64,000 nucleotides of DNA from Sporobacter sp963677825 (GTDB taxonomy: Bacteria > Bacillota > Clostridia > Oscillospirales > Oscillospiraceae): NCBI GenBank assembly GCA_963677825.2, contig CAXXEF010000001.1, forward strand, positions 1,426,001 through 1,490,000. The letters are read 5' to 3'. Position numbers and translations under genes: made by a program. Each line of letters begins with the position of its first letter. The stretch's first letter is position 1. The notes beneath the pieces were generated by a model. It made no database searches. It saw nothing but the letters and a program-made list of their open reading frames with translations, and had not been told where the DNA came from. Below are positions 36,758 to 45,016 of the stretch, one piece after another.

Positions 36758-37402
36758 ATGAATGTTTTATCTGCTCTGATCTGGGGCGCGGCAGGATTAG
36801 CCGCAGGATGGTTTATCCCGCAGCTGGCGCAAAAGATCATGCACCTTAAAGAATATCCCGACGACGGGCGGCCGATCCGCTTATGGCATAAGATCGTTTG
36901 CCTGCTCGTGAGTGGCGGATGTCTGGCCATACTCGGCGGACTGTCGCAGCAGCTCCTGCAAATCATATTGCTGGCCTTTATCGTTATTGCCGCGCTGACG
37001 GTCACCGTCATTGATCTGCGTGTACGCCGCATCCCGAATGAGTCGGTCGCGCTGATTGCCGTTGTCGGCCTCACGCTCCACATCACCGTCTATGGTCTGT
37101 CGTCTTTGATTCCTGCACTGCTTTCGATGGCTGCCGTGATGATCCTCTTCATCGTTCTCGGCGTCGCGCTGGGGCTTGAAACGATCGGCGCAGGCGATGT
37201 AAAGCTCGCCGGTGCAATCGGCCTCGTCCTCGGCTGGCCATACGTCATATACGGCATGCTCGCCATGAGCGCATTACTGCTCGTCTTCAGCATCGGCGGG
37301 ATGCTCACAAAAAAGATCACATTTAAGAGCATGGTCGCGTTTGCACCATTCTTAATGGGCGGTACACTTGTCGCCGTCATCGCCTCCGTCGCCGGTGGCT
37401 GA
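36758..37402 (+). CDS. tadV: Prepilin peptidase (A24, TadV/CpaA-like)
   Basis: This 214-residue membrane protein has the two catalytic aspartates of A24 peptidases in VTVIDLRVRRIPN and GAGDVKL. It lacks the N-terminal cysteine-rich methylation domain of PilD, as expected for the short Tad-type enzymes. It processes the Flp pilin and TadE-like pseudopilin encoded downstream. It is the first gene after the c-di-GMP riboswitch. Confidence 0.92.
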   Translation: MNVLSALIWGAAGLAAGWFIPQLAQKIMHLKEYPDDGRPIRLWHKIVCLLVSGGCLAILGGLSQQLLQIILLAFIVIAALTVTVIDLRVRRIPNESVALIAVVGLTLHITVYGLSSLIPALLSMAAVMILFIVLGVALGLETIGAGDVKLAGAIGLVLGWPYVIYGMLAMSALLLVFSIGGMLTKKITFKSMVAFAPFLMGGTLVAVIASVAGG

Positions 37403-37494
37403 GCCGTCGGCACACATTACATTGTATTTAAGGCGCTATGCCTTGAATAATACAAAAAATCAGTTAAGCCAATAACTTATAGGGGGTTATTAAC

Positions 37495-37683
37495 ATGAAG
37501 AAGATTATGAATTGGCTCAAGAAGGAAGAAAGCGGACAGGGTATGGTCGAATACGGTCTGATCATTGCCGGTATTGCCATCGTCGTGGTCGGTGCCATTT
37601 TCCTGCTCGGCGACGACATCGCAGGTATGTTCAACAGCGTCGGCGATGCACTGACCAGTGCATCTGCATCAGCTGCCGCATAG
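37495..37683 (+). CDS. flp: Flp-type IVb pilin
   Basis: This 62-residue prepilin has a short charged leader and the cleavage pattern ESG|QGMVEYGLI, with Glu at +5 and Tyr at +6 of the mature protein as in Flp pilins. A hydrophobic helix (IIAGIAIVVVGAIFLLG) and a Ser/Ala-rich tail follow. It is the major pilus subunit. An AGGGGG ribosome site precedes the ATG. A single Flp gene is present here. Confidence 0.95.
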   Translation: MKKIMNWLKKEESGQGMVEYGLIIAGIAIVVVGAIFLLGDDIAGMFNSVGDALTSASASAAA

Positions 37684-37761
37684 ATCGAATACCATCTCCG
37701 AAGCAGGGCCCCAGCCCAAAGCTCGGGGCCCTGCTTACCCGCACCTTAGGAGGTCTGCGTT

Positions 37762-38178
37762 ATGAGATGGAAAAATGAAAAAGGGCAGTCAATCGTTGAA
37801 TTCGCCATTATACTGCCGATTCTGATTTTGCTGCTCAGCGCTATTATTGATTTTGGCTGGCTGTATAACGGCGTCATCGCTACCAATAACGCCGTTCGGG
37901 AAGCCGCTCGGTACACCAGCATCCATATTTACGACAGCAGCATCGACGACGATCTTGCTGCCGCACGCGCCATTGTTTTGGCCGAAGCCGTACAGCTGCC
38001 GGCCGACGGTACGACTGTCACGCTCACCTTTGTCGACGTCGATACAGACGGTATCAACGAATCCGTCAAAATCAGTGCCGAAGCATCTGTGGATCTTTTG
38101 ACAGGCGTCACGTCGACGCTGCTTGGCAGAAGCTCCATCAATGTCTCTGCCTCCAGCATCATGAAAATCGAAAATTAG
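37762..38178 (+). CDS. tadE: TadE-like pseudopilin
   Basis: This 138-residue protein has an N-terminal leader and helix, KGQSIVEFAIILPILILLL, with Glu and Phe at +5/+6 after the predicted cleavage at Gly8. The TadE core FGWLYNGVIATNNAVREAARYTS follows. It is a minor pseudopilin processed by the prepilin peptidase and needed for Tad pilus assembly. An AGGAGG ribosome site precedes the ATG. Confidence 0.9.
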   Translation: MRWKNEKGQSIVEFAIILPILILLLSAIIDFGWLYNGVIATNNAVREAARYTSIHIYDSSIDDDLAAARAIVLAEAVQLPADGTTVTLTFVDVDTDGINESVKISAEASVDLLTGVTSTLLGRSSINVSASSIMKIEN

Positions 38179-38259
38179 ACCGATCTCGGTCTTCCCATAC
38201 ACAGCCGGCCTATGCCGGCTTGCAGCGTCCGCGCTGAGACACGAGGGGACTTGCAAACT

Positions 38260-38997
38260 ATGAAAAAAGTCAAATTAATTGCGATCATTATGGCCGTCGT
38301 GACGGCCGGCGCGCTGTTTTACTTTCTCAATCAGAAAAATAATACCGCCGTTGAGCCGATCGCGCGGACCGACGTCGTTGTTGCCGCTGTTGACATCGCG
38401 GCCAATACGACGATTACCGAGGAGATGCTTCGCGTCGCGTCTCTGCCGGTCGAGGCCGTACAGCCGCTGACGTTCTCGCAAACGACGCTCGCGCTGGGTA
38501 TGACGACGCGCGCGCAGATCTTTGAGGGCGAACAAGTCTCCGGCGCGCGGCTTGTCGAGGTCGGTTCGACATCGTCCGGTGCTCTTGCCTATGTTGTGAC
38601 GCCCGGTATGCGCGCAATTACAATCGGCGTCAACGATACCTCCAGCCTGAAATTTATGGTTCGGCCCGGTGATCATGTCGATCTGATTGCGCTGGTGCCT
38701 ATTGAGCGTGAAACCGTCGACGATATGGGTCAGCCCGTCACAAAGACGGAAACGACCGCCATGCTGCTATTACAAAATACACTCGTGCTCGCCGTCGATC
38801 GCATGCTTCAGGAAACGGGCGCCGACAGCTTCACAACAATGACGCTTGAGGTGACGCCCGTAGAAACGCTGAAGATTAGCCTGGCCGAAAACCGCGGCCT
38901 TTTACGCGCGGCACTGCGTTCACCGCTCGACAACGAGATCGTCGAGATGGATGTGTTTACGATTACGGATTTAGCCGATCAATACGCCGTCAATTGA
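38260..38997 (+). CDS. cpaB: Flp pilus assembly protein CpaB/RcpC-like
   Basis: From the ATG at 38260 (GAGGGGA ribosome site) this is a 245-residue protein with one N-terminal membrane helix and then an SAF domain (DIAANTTITEEMLRVASLPV) and a CpaB/RcpC C-terminal domain. In diderms CpaB works near the secretin; here no secretin gene is present. The domain may act in the cell wall as a pilus or peptidoglycan-binding component. A short hairpin (AGCCGGC/GCCGGCT) lies upstream at 38202-38219. Confidence 0.87.
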   Translation: MKKVKLIAIIMAVVTAGALFYFLNQKNNTAVEPIARTDVVVAAVDIAANTTITEEMLRVASLPVEAVQPLTFSQTTLALGMTTRAQIFEGEQVSGARLVEVGSTSSGALAYVVTPGMRAITIGVNDTSSLKFMVRPGDHVDLIALVPIERETVDDMGQPVTKTETTAMLLLQNTLVLAVDRMLQETGADSFTTMTLEVTPVETLKISLAENRGLLRAALRSPLDNEIVEMDVFTITDLADQYAVN

Positions 38998-39058
38998 TAA
39001 AGTAAGCCAAAAAATTAACAAGTAGCACAACCGTTCAGTGAGAGAAACGGAGCCCACA

Positions 39059-40279
39059 ATGAAAATTAACGTATTGCTTGTCAGCAAGCTTGAGAGCACG
39101 CTGGCGAATATGAGGCAATTCATCACCGATGAAGACATCGCCATCGTCGGCGAATCCTCCGGCGGCTCAAAAGCGCTGGACAAAATTGAAAATCTGTCAC
39201 CCGACATTCTCGTCATGGCACTTGGCGCCGGCGATATGGACGTGCTCAACCTGACCGAGCGCATCCTGCTGCACCGTCCGCGTACGTTCGTCGTGCTGCT
39301 GCTCGAGCAGATGAGCCTGGACCTGATTCAGCAGGCCACGCGCATCGGTGCGCACAACATCACGGAGTTCCCAACGTCGGAAAAGCTGTTTGCCGAGTAC
39401 CTGAAAACAGTCTACACCAGCGAAACGGCCCGTTTGCAGGCACTCAACGAAAAGACGAGCCTGTCCTGGATGTCGCGTGTAATTACCGTCTTCGGTTCCA
39501 AGGGCGGCTTGGGCAAAACAACGATTGCCACAAACCTTGCCGTCCGTCTGGCTGCTCAGAACAAAAAGGTCGCACTCATCGATCTCGACTTGCAATTCGG
39601 CGACGTGCATGTGTTTTTAGACATCGAGCCGAAAGACACGATCGCCGAGCTCGTGCAGGAGGTCTACACACCGAATATCGACACAGTCCGCAGCTATATG
39701 GTCGTGCACTCGAGCGGCGTGCACGTACTCTGCGCGCCTAAAAGCCCCGAGTATGCCGATGTCATTTCAGCCGAGAAGGTACAGAACCTGATCGGCCTTC
39801 TGCGCTCGTATTATGACTTTGTTATTATTGACACGCCACCGACCTTTAACGACATCACGCTCACCGCGATTGAATGCTCGGCGACAGTTTTATTTGTCAC
39901 CGGGCTTGACGTGTCGATCCTGAAGAACTCCCGATTGTCGATGTCGATTCTTGAATCGCTGCAGCAGCTGGACAAGATTAAGGTGCTGGTCAACCGCGCT
40001 GTCGAGATCAACACGATCACGCTGGCAGACGTGCAGAAGATCCTCAACCGGCCGATCTGGGCGCAAATCCCCAGCGACTATAAAATCGCCGTTTCCGCGC
40101 TCAACCGCGGCGTCCCGTTCGTCACGCTCACGCCGAAAGCCAAGCTCAGCCAGTCGCTGATGGGCATCGCCGAGCTGCTCGTGACCGGTAATGATGATTA
40201 CGATATCCAGAAGCTCAGCCCCAAAGACCAAAAGAAACTGATGAAAACATCGCGGCGTAAATCAGCCGCCATGTTTTAA
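39059..40279 (+). CDS. tadZ: TadZ/CpaE-like pilus-localising ATPase
   Basis: This 406-residue protein combines an N-terminal atypical receiver-like domain (about residues 1-120) with a MinD/ParA-type ATPase carrying the deviant Walker A GSKGGLGKTT and DLDLQFGDV. TadZ/CpaE proteins mark the pole or assembly site and recruit the TadA ATPase. The start at 39059 follows GAAACGGAG. It sits between cpaB and tadA, the usual order. Confidence 0.91.
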   Translation: MKINVLLVSKLESTLANMRQFITDEDIAIVGESSGGSKALDKIENLSPDILVMALGAGDMDVLNLTERILLHRPRTFVVLLLEQMSLDLIQQATRIGAHNITEFPTSEKLFAEYLKTVYTSETARLQALNEKTSLSWMSRVITVFGSKGGLGKTTIATNLAVRLAAQNKKVALIDLDLQFGDVHVFLDIEPKDTIAELVQEVYTPNIDTVRSYMVVHSSGVHVLCAPKSPEYADVISAEKVQNLIGLLRSYYDFVIIDTPPTFNDITLTAIECSATVLFVTGLDVSILKNSRLSMSILESLQQLDKIKVLVNRAVEINTITLADVQKILNRPIWAQIPSDYKIAVSALNRGVPFVTLTPKAKLSQSLMGIAELLVTGNDDYDIQKLSPKDQKKLMKTSRRKSAAMF

Positions 40280-40311
40280 CAGCAGTCGTCAGGACGGAGG
40301 CGTATATCTAT

Positions 40312-41661
40312 ATGAATCTACTTGAACGACTTGAACAAACAAAAGCGCCGGCTGAAGCCGACGTACCGTCCGACAGCGTCGGCGGCAGAACGATTGTCAG
40401 TACGAAGCAGCAGGACGAATACGCCGAGCTTAAAAAAACGCTGCACGCCGATTTGATTGAGCTACTGGGCGGCGAATCCTCCGACGGTGGAGAGCCGCAG
40501 GAGGCGCATGTTTTAAAAACGCTCGACGCACTCGTCGTCTCCCGCGGCGTTAACATAACCCGCAGCGACCGCACGCGTCTGGTCCGCGATATCTATAACG
40601 ACGTGCTCGGCCTTGGCCCGCTTGAGCCGCTTCTTGAGGACGATGACATCTCCGAAATTATGGTCAACGGCCCCAAGTATGTGTACATTGAGCGCAAGGG
40701 TAAAATCGAGCTGTCCAACGTTACGTTCAAGAACGACGAGCACGTTTCCAACGTCATCCAGCGCATCGTCAGCTCCATCGGCCGCCGGATCGACGAATCA
40801 AGCCCGATGGTTGACGCGCGCCTCAGTGACGGTTCGCGCGTGAATGTGATCATCCCGCCGCTGGCTCTTAACGGCCCGACGATCACGATCCGAAAATTCT
40901 CTGCAAACCCGCTTCAAGTCTCCGACCTGATACGCTTTCAGTCGGCGTCACCGAAGATGATGTCGTTTCTGGACGCGTGCGTTAAGGGTCGGCTGAATAT
41001 GATCGTTTCGGGCGGTACCGGCAGCGGTAAAACAACGCTTTTAAGCATCCTGTCCAGCTACATCCCCGACAACGAGCGCATCGTTACCATTGAGGACGCC
41101 GCCGAGCTGCAGCTGCGTCAGGACCATGTCGTCACGCTCGAAAGCCGGCCGCCTAACATCGAGGGCGCCGGCGAGATTACCATTCGCGACCTTGTGCGCA
41201 ACTCCCTGCGTATGCGCCCCGACCGTATTGTCGTCGGTGAGGTGCGTTCGGGCGAAACACTCGACATGCTTCAGGCCATGAACACCGGTCACGACGGCTC
41301 TTTGACAACAGGGCACGCCAACTCCCCGCGCGATATGCTCTCGCGCTTGGAGACAATGGTGCTCATGTCCGGCATGGACCTTCCCGTCAAAGCCATCCGT
41401 GAGCAGATCGCCTCCGCGCTCGACGTTATCGTCCAGCAGGCGCGCATGAAGGACGGCTCCCGCAAGATCACGAACATCACCGAGGTCGTCGGCATGGAAG
41501 GCGAGACGATCACGCTGCAGGACATCTACGTTTATAAGCCCGAAGGGCTCAACGCCATGGGTATGCTCAAAGGTAGTTTCGCGGCCACAGGCATCCGCCC
41601 GAGCTTTACTGAAAAGATTGCCTCGGCCGGTGTGCTCGTGCGCAACGAGTGGTTTTCATAG
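40312..41661 (+). CDS. tadA: Pilus assembly ATPase TadA/CpaF
   Basis: This 449-residue protein belongs to the VirB11/CpaF family. It has an N-terminal helical region (TRLVRDIYNDVLGLGPLEPL), SEIMVNGPKYVYIER, Walker A GGTGSGKTT, and the RMRPDRIVVGEVR and TGHDGSLTTGHAN motifs. It powers pilus extension and probably retraction. It is complete, with no missing motif. Confidence 0.95.
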   Translation: MNLLERLEQTKAPAEADVPSDSVGGRTIVSTKQQDEYAELKKTLHADLIELLGGESSDGGEPQEAHVLKTLDALVVSRGVNITRSDRTRLVRDIYNDVLGLGPLEPLLEDDDISEIMVNGPKYVYIERKGKIELSNVTFKNDEHVSNVIQRIVSSIGRRIDESSPMVDARLSDGSRVNVIIPPLALNGPTITIRKFSANPLQVSDLIRFQSASPKMMSFLDACVKGRLNMIVSGGTGSGKTTLLSILSSYIPDNERIVTIEDAAELQLRQDHVVTLESRPPNIEGAGEITIRDLVRNSLRMRPDRIVVGEVRSGETLDMLQAMNTGHDGSLTTGHANSPRDMLSRLETMVLMSGMDLPVKAIREQIASALDVIVQQARMKDGSRKITNITEVVGMEGETITLQDIYVYKPEGLNAMGMLKGSFAATGIRPSFTEKIASAGVLVRNEWFS

Positions 41662-41671
41662 TGAGGCGCTT

Positions 41672-42613
41672 ATGATTATTTGGCTAGTACCGCTCCTCGG
41701 TGCCGTCACCGTTTTTCTGGTGATCAGCTCATTTTTCAGTGGCGAGGACGACAAAAAAAAGGTCCGTCGACGGCTGTACGGCCTGTCGGCGCAGCGCGAC
41801 ATTGACCAGATCCACACGGATGTCATGCGCGAAAAACGCAACGATCAAAAAAAAGAAAAAAGCAGCCTTATCAGCAAGAAGTTTGAAAACCATCTGCTTG
41901 CTTCCGGTATCAAACTGACCGGCAAAGAGTACCTGCTCGCGTGGATCAGCACGACGCTGATCCCTGTGCTCGTGTTGTCGCTTGCCGGTAAAAACTTCAT
42001 CTCAGTGCTCGGCGCCGGGATCATCGGCTTTATCATCCCGCCGTTTCTTGTGCAACGCGCGCAAAAAAAGCGCCAGCAGCTGTTCAACTCGCAGCTGAGC
42101 GACGCCCTGATCGTCATGGGCAACTGTATCAAATCCGGCTACTCGTTCCAGCAGGCCATGGAAAGCGTCGCCAAGGACATGCAGCCACCGATTTCCAACG
42201 AATTTTCGATCGTTCTGCGCGAGATGCGCTTCGGCGTGGGTCTGGAAAAGTCACTTAATCACATGGTCGAACGCACACATAATCCCGACCTGAGTCTGCT
42301 CGTTTCAGCTGTTATCACCTCCAGTCAGGTCGGCGCAAACCTGACCGACATCCTCGACAATATTTCCGCCACGATCAAAGACCGTATTAAGATCCGCGAC
42401 GAGGTACGCGTGCTAACAGCGCAGGGCCGCATGTCCGGTATTATTATCGGGCTTCTGCCGGTGGCCATCGCGCTGATGCTGATGGTCATGAACCCGGACT
42501 TTATCGGCGCATTCTTCGATAGCGCAATCGGTAAAATCATGCTGACTGTCGGCGTGTTTCTCGAGATTATCGGCTTTCTGGCCGTACGCAAGGTCGTCGA
42601 CATTAAATACTAG
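41672..42613 (+). CDS. tadB: TadB-like inner-membrane platform protein
   Basis: This 313-residue protein has a membrane helix at the start, two central helices, a T2SSF domain (GNCIKSGYSFQQAMESVAKD, TSSQVGANLTDILDNI) and two C-terminal helices. The ATG at 41672 lies ten bases after tadA. TadB and TadC together form the inner-membrane platform engaged by TadA. Confidence 0.91.
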   Translation: MIIWLVPLLGAVTVFLVISSFFSGEDDKKKVRRRLYGLSAQRDIDQIHTDVMREKRNDQKKEKSSLISKKFENHLLASGIKLTGKEYLLAWISTTLIPVLVLSLAGKNFISVLGAGIIGFIIPPFLVQRAQKKRQQLFNSQLSDALIVMGNCIKSGYSFQQAMESVAKDMQPPISNEFSIVLREMRFGVGLEKSLNHMVERTHNPDLSLLVSAVITSSQVGANLTDILDNISATIKDRIKIRDEVRVLTAQGRMSGIIIGLLPVAIALMLMVMNPDFIGAFFDSAIGKIMLTVGVFLEIIGFLAVRKVVDIKY

Positions 42614-42633
42614 ACGGCGAAAGGAGATCGGAC

Positions 42634-43581
42634 ATGGCATTCATTATTGCAGCAATGCTCGGCATCACGATCTATCTGCTCGTCTTGATGGTTGGACATA
42701 GCAGCGGGATGTACCGCGATTCGGTCAGGCGCCGGCTTGACGTTGTCGGCGGAACGAAGAATAAGACCTTCGTCGTCGATGAAGACATTTCAAAACCGCT
42801 CAGCGAGAGGATTTTCAAGCCTCTGATCAAATCAGCCGCCACACGGATGTCGCGCCGCAATAAAAACGACGACGACGCCATCGCAACAGAAAATCCTCGG
42901 CTGGCCAAACTTAAAAAAATGCTCAAGCAAGCCGGTCTCGGCCTGAGTGCTGCCGAATTCAAGCTTATACGGATGCTCGTTGTCATCGGCGCAGGTGTTG
43001 TGTTGGGCGTCTTTGCACTGCTGCTCGGCGGCGACATGAGTCTGATGCTGCTGGCTATGATAGCAGGTTTGTTTGTCGGCTTTACCGGCGTGCGTTTTTA
43101 CCTGACCCGCGCGATCACGAAGCGGCGCACACTGATGGAACGGCAACTGCCGGACGTGCTCGATCTGCTCAGTGTGAGCGTTGAAGCCGGTCTTGGCTTC
43201 GAGCAGGCAATCAACCACATCACCGCAGGGATGGACGGCCCGCTCATCGACGAGCTTGTCGTCACCTACCGCGAAATGACAATGGGCCGCGCCCGGCGCG
43301 ACGCGTTAGTCCTGCTCGGTGAGCGGTGCGATCTTGAGGAAATGAAAACGTTTGTCGGCGCGATCGTGCAGGCCACACAACTGGGTATTTCGATTAAAAA
43401 CGTGCTGCGCGCGCAAGCCTATGCCATGCGCCAGTCCCGAAAATCTAAGGTCCAGGAAAAAGCAATGAAGGTTTCAATCAAAATGCTTTTCCCAATGGTT
43501 GCGTTCATCTTCCCCGTCATTTTCATCATCTTGCTCGGCCCTGCCGTCGTTAATGTTATCAACGTGTTCAGCGGCAGCTGA
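42634..43581 (+). CDS. tadC: TadC-like inner-membrane platform protein
   Basis: This 315-residue T2SSF-family protein has the conserved ERQLPDVLDLLSVSVEAGLG and QATQLGISIKNVLRAQA stretches and terminal membrane helices. It is the partner of TadB. A GGAG ribosome site precedes the ATG. Confidence 0.91.
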   Translation: MAFIIAAMLGITIYLLVLMVGHSSGMYRDSVRRRLDVVGGTKNKTFVVDEDISKPLSERIFKPLIKSAATRMSRRNKNDDDAIATENPRLAKLKKMLKQAGLGLSAAEFKLIRMLVVIGAGVVLGVFALLLGGDMSLMLLAMIAGLFVGFTGVRFYLTRAITKRRTLMERQLPDVLDLLSVSVEAGLGFEQAINHITAGMDGPLIDELVVTYREMTMGRARRDALVLLGERCDLEEMKTFVGAIVQATQLGISIKNVLRAQAYAMRQSRKSKVQEKAMKVSIKMLFPMVAFIFPVIFIILLGPAVVNVINVFSGS

Positions 43582-43603
43582 AGCCGCGAATCTGGAGGCC
43601 TGT

Positions 43604-43939
43604 ATGACCGTTTACTGCAACGACCAAATGATCGCCGGCAACGTCCGGTACGCTAAAAGTTTCTTTCAACGGCTTGTCGGCCTAATGGGCAAAAAATCAC
43701 TTGGTGCGTCTGAGGGACTGCTGTTGGCAACAAACGCCGTGCATTGTTTTTTCATGCGCTTTCCGATTGACGTTGTTTACTTATCAAGAGATCACCGCGT
43801 ACTCGACACCCAGACCCTCGCGCCCTGGCGCGTCGGCCGGCTGGTACCGAAAACACATTTTGTATTAGAGCTGGGTGCCGGCCAGGCCGCTGCTGTGGCA
43901 GCCGGAGATACCCTCGAAATTAGTAATATTGAACTGTAA
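43604..43939 (+). CDS. DUF192 protein
   Basis: From the ATG at 43604 (GGAGG ribosome site) this is a 111-residue protein with the DUF192 pattern: FFQRLVGLMGKKSL, LLLATNAVHCFFMRFPIDVVYLS and VLELGAGQAAAVAAGDTLEI. The fold is a small beta-barrel of unknown function. It lacks a signal peptide, unlike many DUF192 proteins. Lying between tadC and the coiled-coil gene, it appears to be a fixed part of this Tad operon. Confidence 0.87.
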   Translation: MTVYCNDQMIAGNVRYAKSFFQRLVGLMGKKSLGASEGLLLATNAVHCFFMRFPIDVVYLSRDHRVLDTQTLAPWRVGRLVPKTHFVLELGAGQAAAVAAGDTLEISNIEL

Positions 43940-43952
43940 AGGAGTGCTAGTC

Positions 43953-44993
43953 ATGGGTGACAATACAAGCACCAGTCTCGTCAACACGCTGCGCCAGCGG
44001 TCCGTTGAAGAAGATCTGAGCCACTGTTTGAAAGGCTCGGTCGGCGGCTACACGAAGAAATCCGTCACCGAGTATGTTTCGGCGCTGCGACGCCAGCAGC
44101 TAAGCTACGCGGAAACCTTCAACCGTAACATGCAGACGGTTTTAGACGAAAAAGAGGAACTTAAAAAGGAAACAAGCCGGCTGAATAAAAAAATCGCGCG
44201 GCTTGAATCGGAATACAAGGCGCTGACGGACAGTATGCGAGTCGACAACCTTGAGCAGGCCGACGCGACGCTTGAAGACATCCCGGCGCTCAAGGACGCC
44301 ATCGCAGCGCTCACGGCGGAAAATGACCGCCTCAATGCCGAAGCGCGCACGCTGGACAGCACGATCAAGAACCAGCAGCAGGCGCTGAGCGAAAAGGACG
44401 AGCAGATCAGCGAAGCCGAGCGTCAGACGCGCAATCAGATGGAACTGCTCACTTTAGAGAAAAAAGAAACCGTCAACCTCCGCACGCAGGTCGCCCAGGA
44501 GGCACGGTATACGGAAGAGCTCGAAGCGGAAATCGCGCGTTTGAAGAATCTACTCTCGGAGGATCACACGGCGGCGCTGTCCGGCCAGGTCGCCGAGCTG
44601 CGCGAAGCAGCCAAACTCTCCGATGAAATTATCGAGCGGCATAAGACCGAGCTATCCCAGAAGAACGCACAGTCCGAAGCACTCACAAATGAGAACTTGT
44701 CGCTGCGCGCAATGGTTGAAGGTCTAAAGCAAACGCTCGGCGATCTAACACTTCAAAACGAGAAGCTTGCTGCCGTCAATCTGACACTATCAGACTCTCT
44801 GGAAGCCGAGGGCAAACGCATCGTTGAGCTCCTGCGCGAGAAGTCAGAGCAAACCGTCGAAAAGCTCGTCGCCGAACGCCGGCTTGAATCGCTGCGGCTT
44901 GGACTGACACCGTCAGCGGACGAACAAAAACAAGAGTCGGAACAGGGACCGGAGGCCAAGCTCGAAGTGCTTGATGTTCAGTCGGCCTCCTGA
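43953..44993 (+). CDS. Long coiled-coil protein with DivIVA-like N-terminus
   Basis: From the ATG at 43953 this is a 346-residue protein. Residues 20-50 (GSVGGYTKKSVTEYVSALRR) resemble the membrane-curvature-sensing start of DivIVA/GpsB. The rest, about 55-325, is heptad-rich coiled coil (Leu/Glu/Lys-rich, no prolines for long stretches), followed by an acidic tail. DivIVA proteins bind poles and septa and recruit partners. Here it could place the Tad machine. The similarity is short, so the assignment is tentative; the coiled coil is certain. Confidence 0.75.
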   Translation: MGDNTSTSLVNTLRQRSVEEDLSHCLKGSVGGYTKKSVTEYVSALRRQQLSYAETFNRNMQTVLDEKEELKKETSRLNKKIARLESEYKALTDSMRVDNLEQADATLEDIPALKDAIAALTAENDRLNAEARTLDSTIKNQQQALSEKDEQISEAERQTRNQMELLTLEKKETVNLRTQVAQEARYTEELEAEIARLKNLLSEDHTAALSGQVAELREAAKLSDEIIERHKTELSQKNAQSEALTNENLSLRAMVEGLKQTLGDLTLQNEKLAAVNLTLSDSLEAEGKRIVELLREKSEQTVEKLVAERRLESLRLGLTPSADEQKQESEQGPEAKLEVLDVQSAS

Positions 44994-45016
44994 ACCGTCG
45001 TTACGAGGGCGCCACT

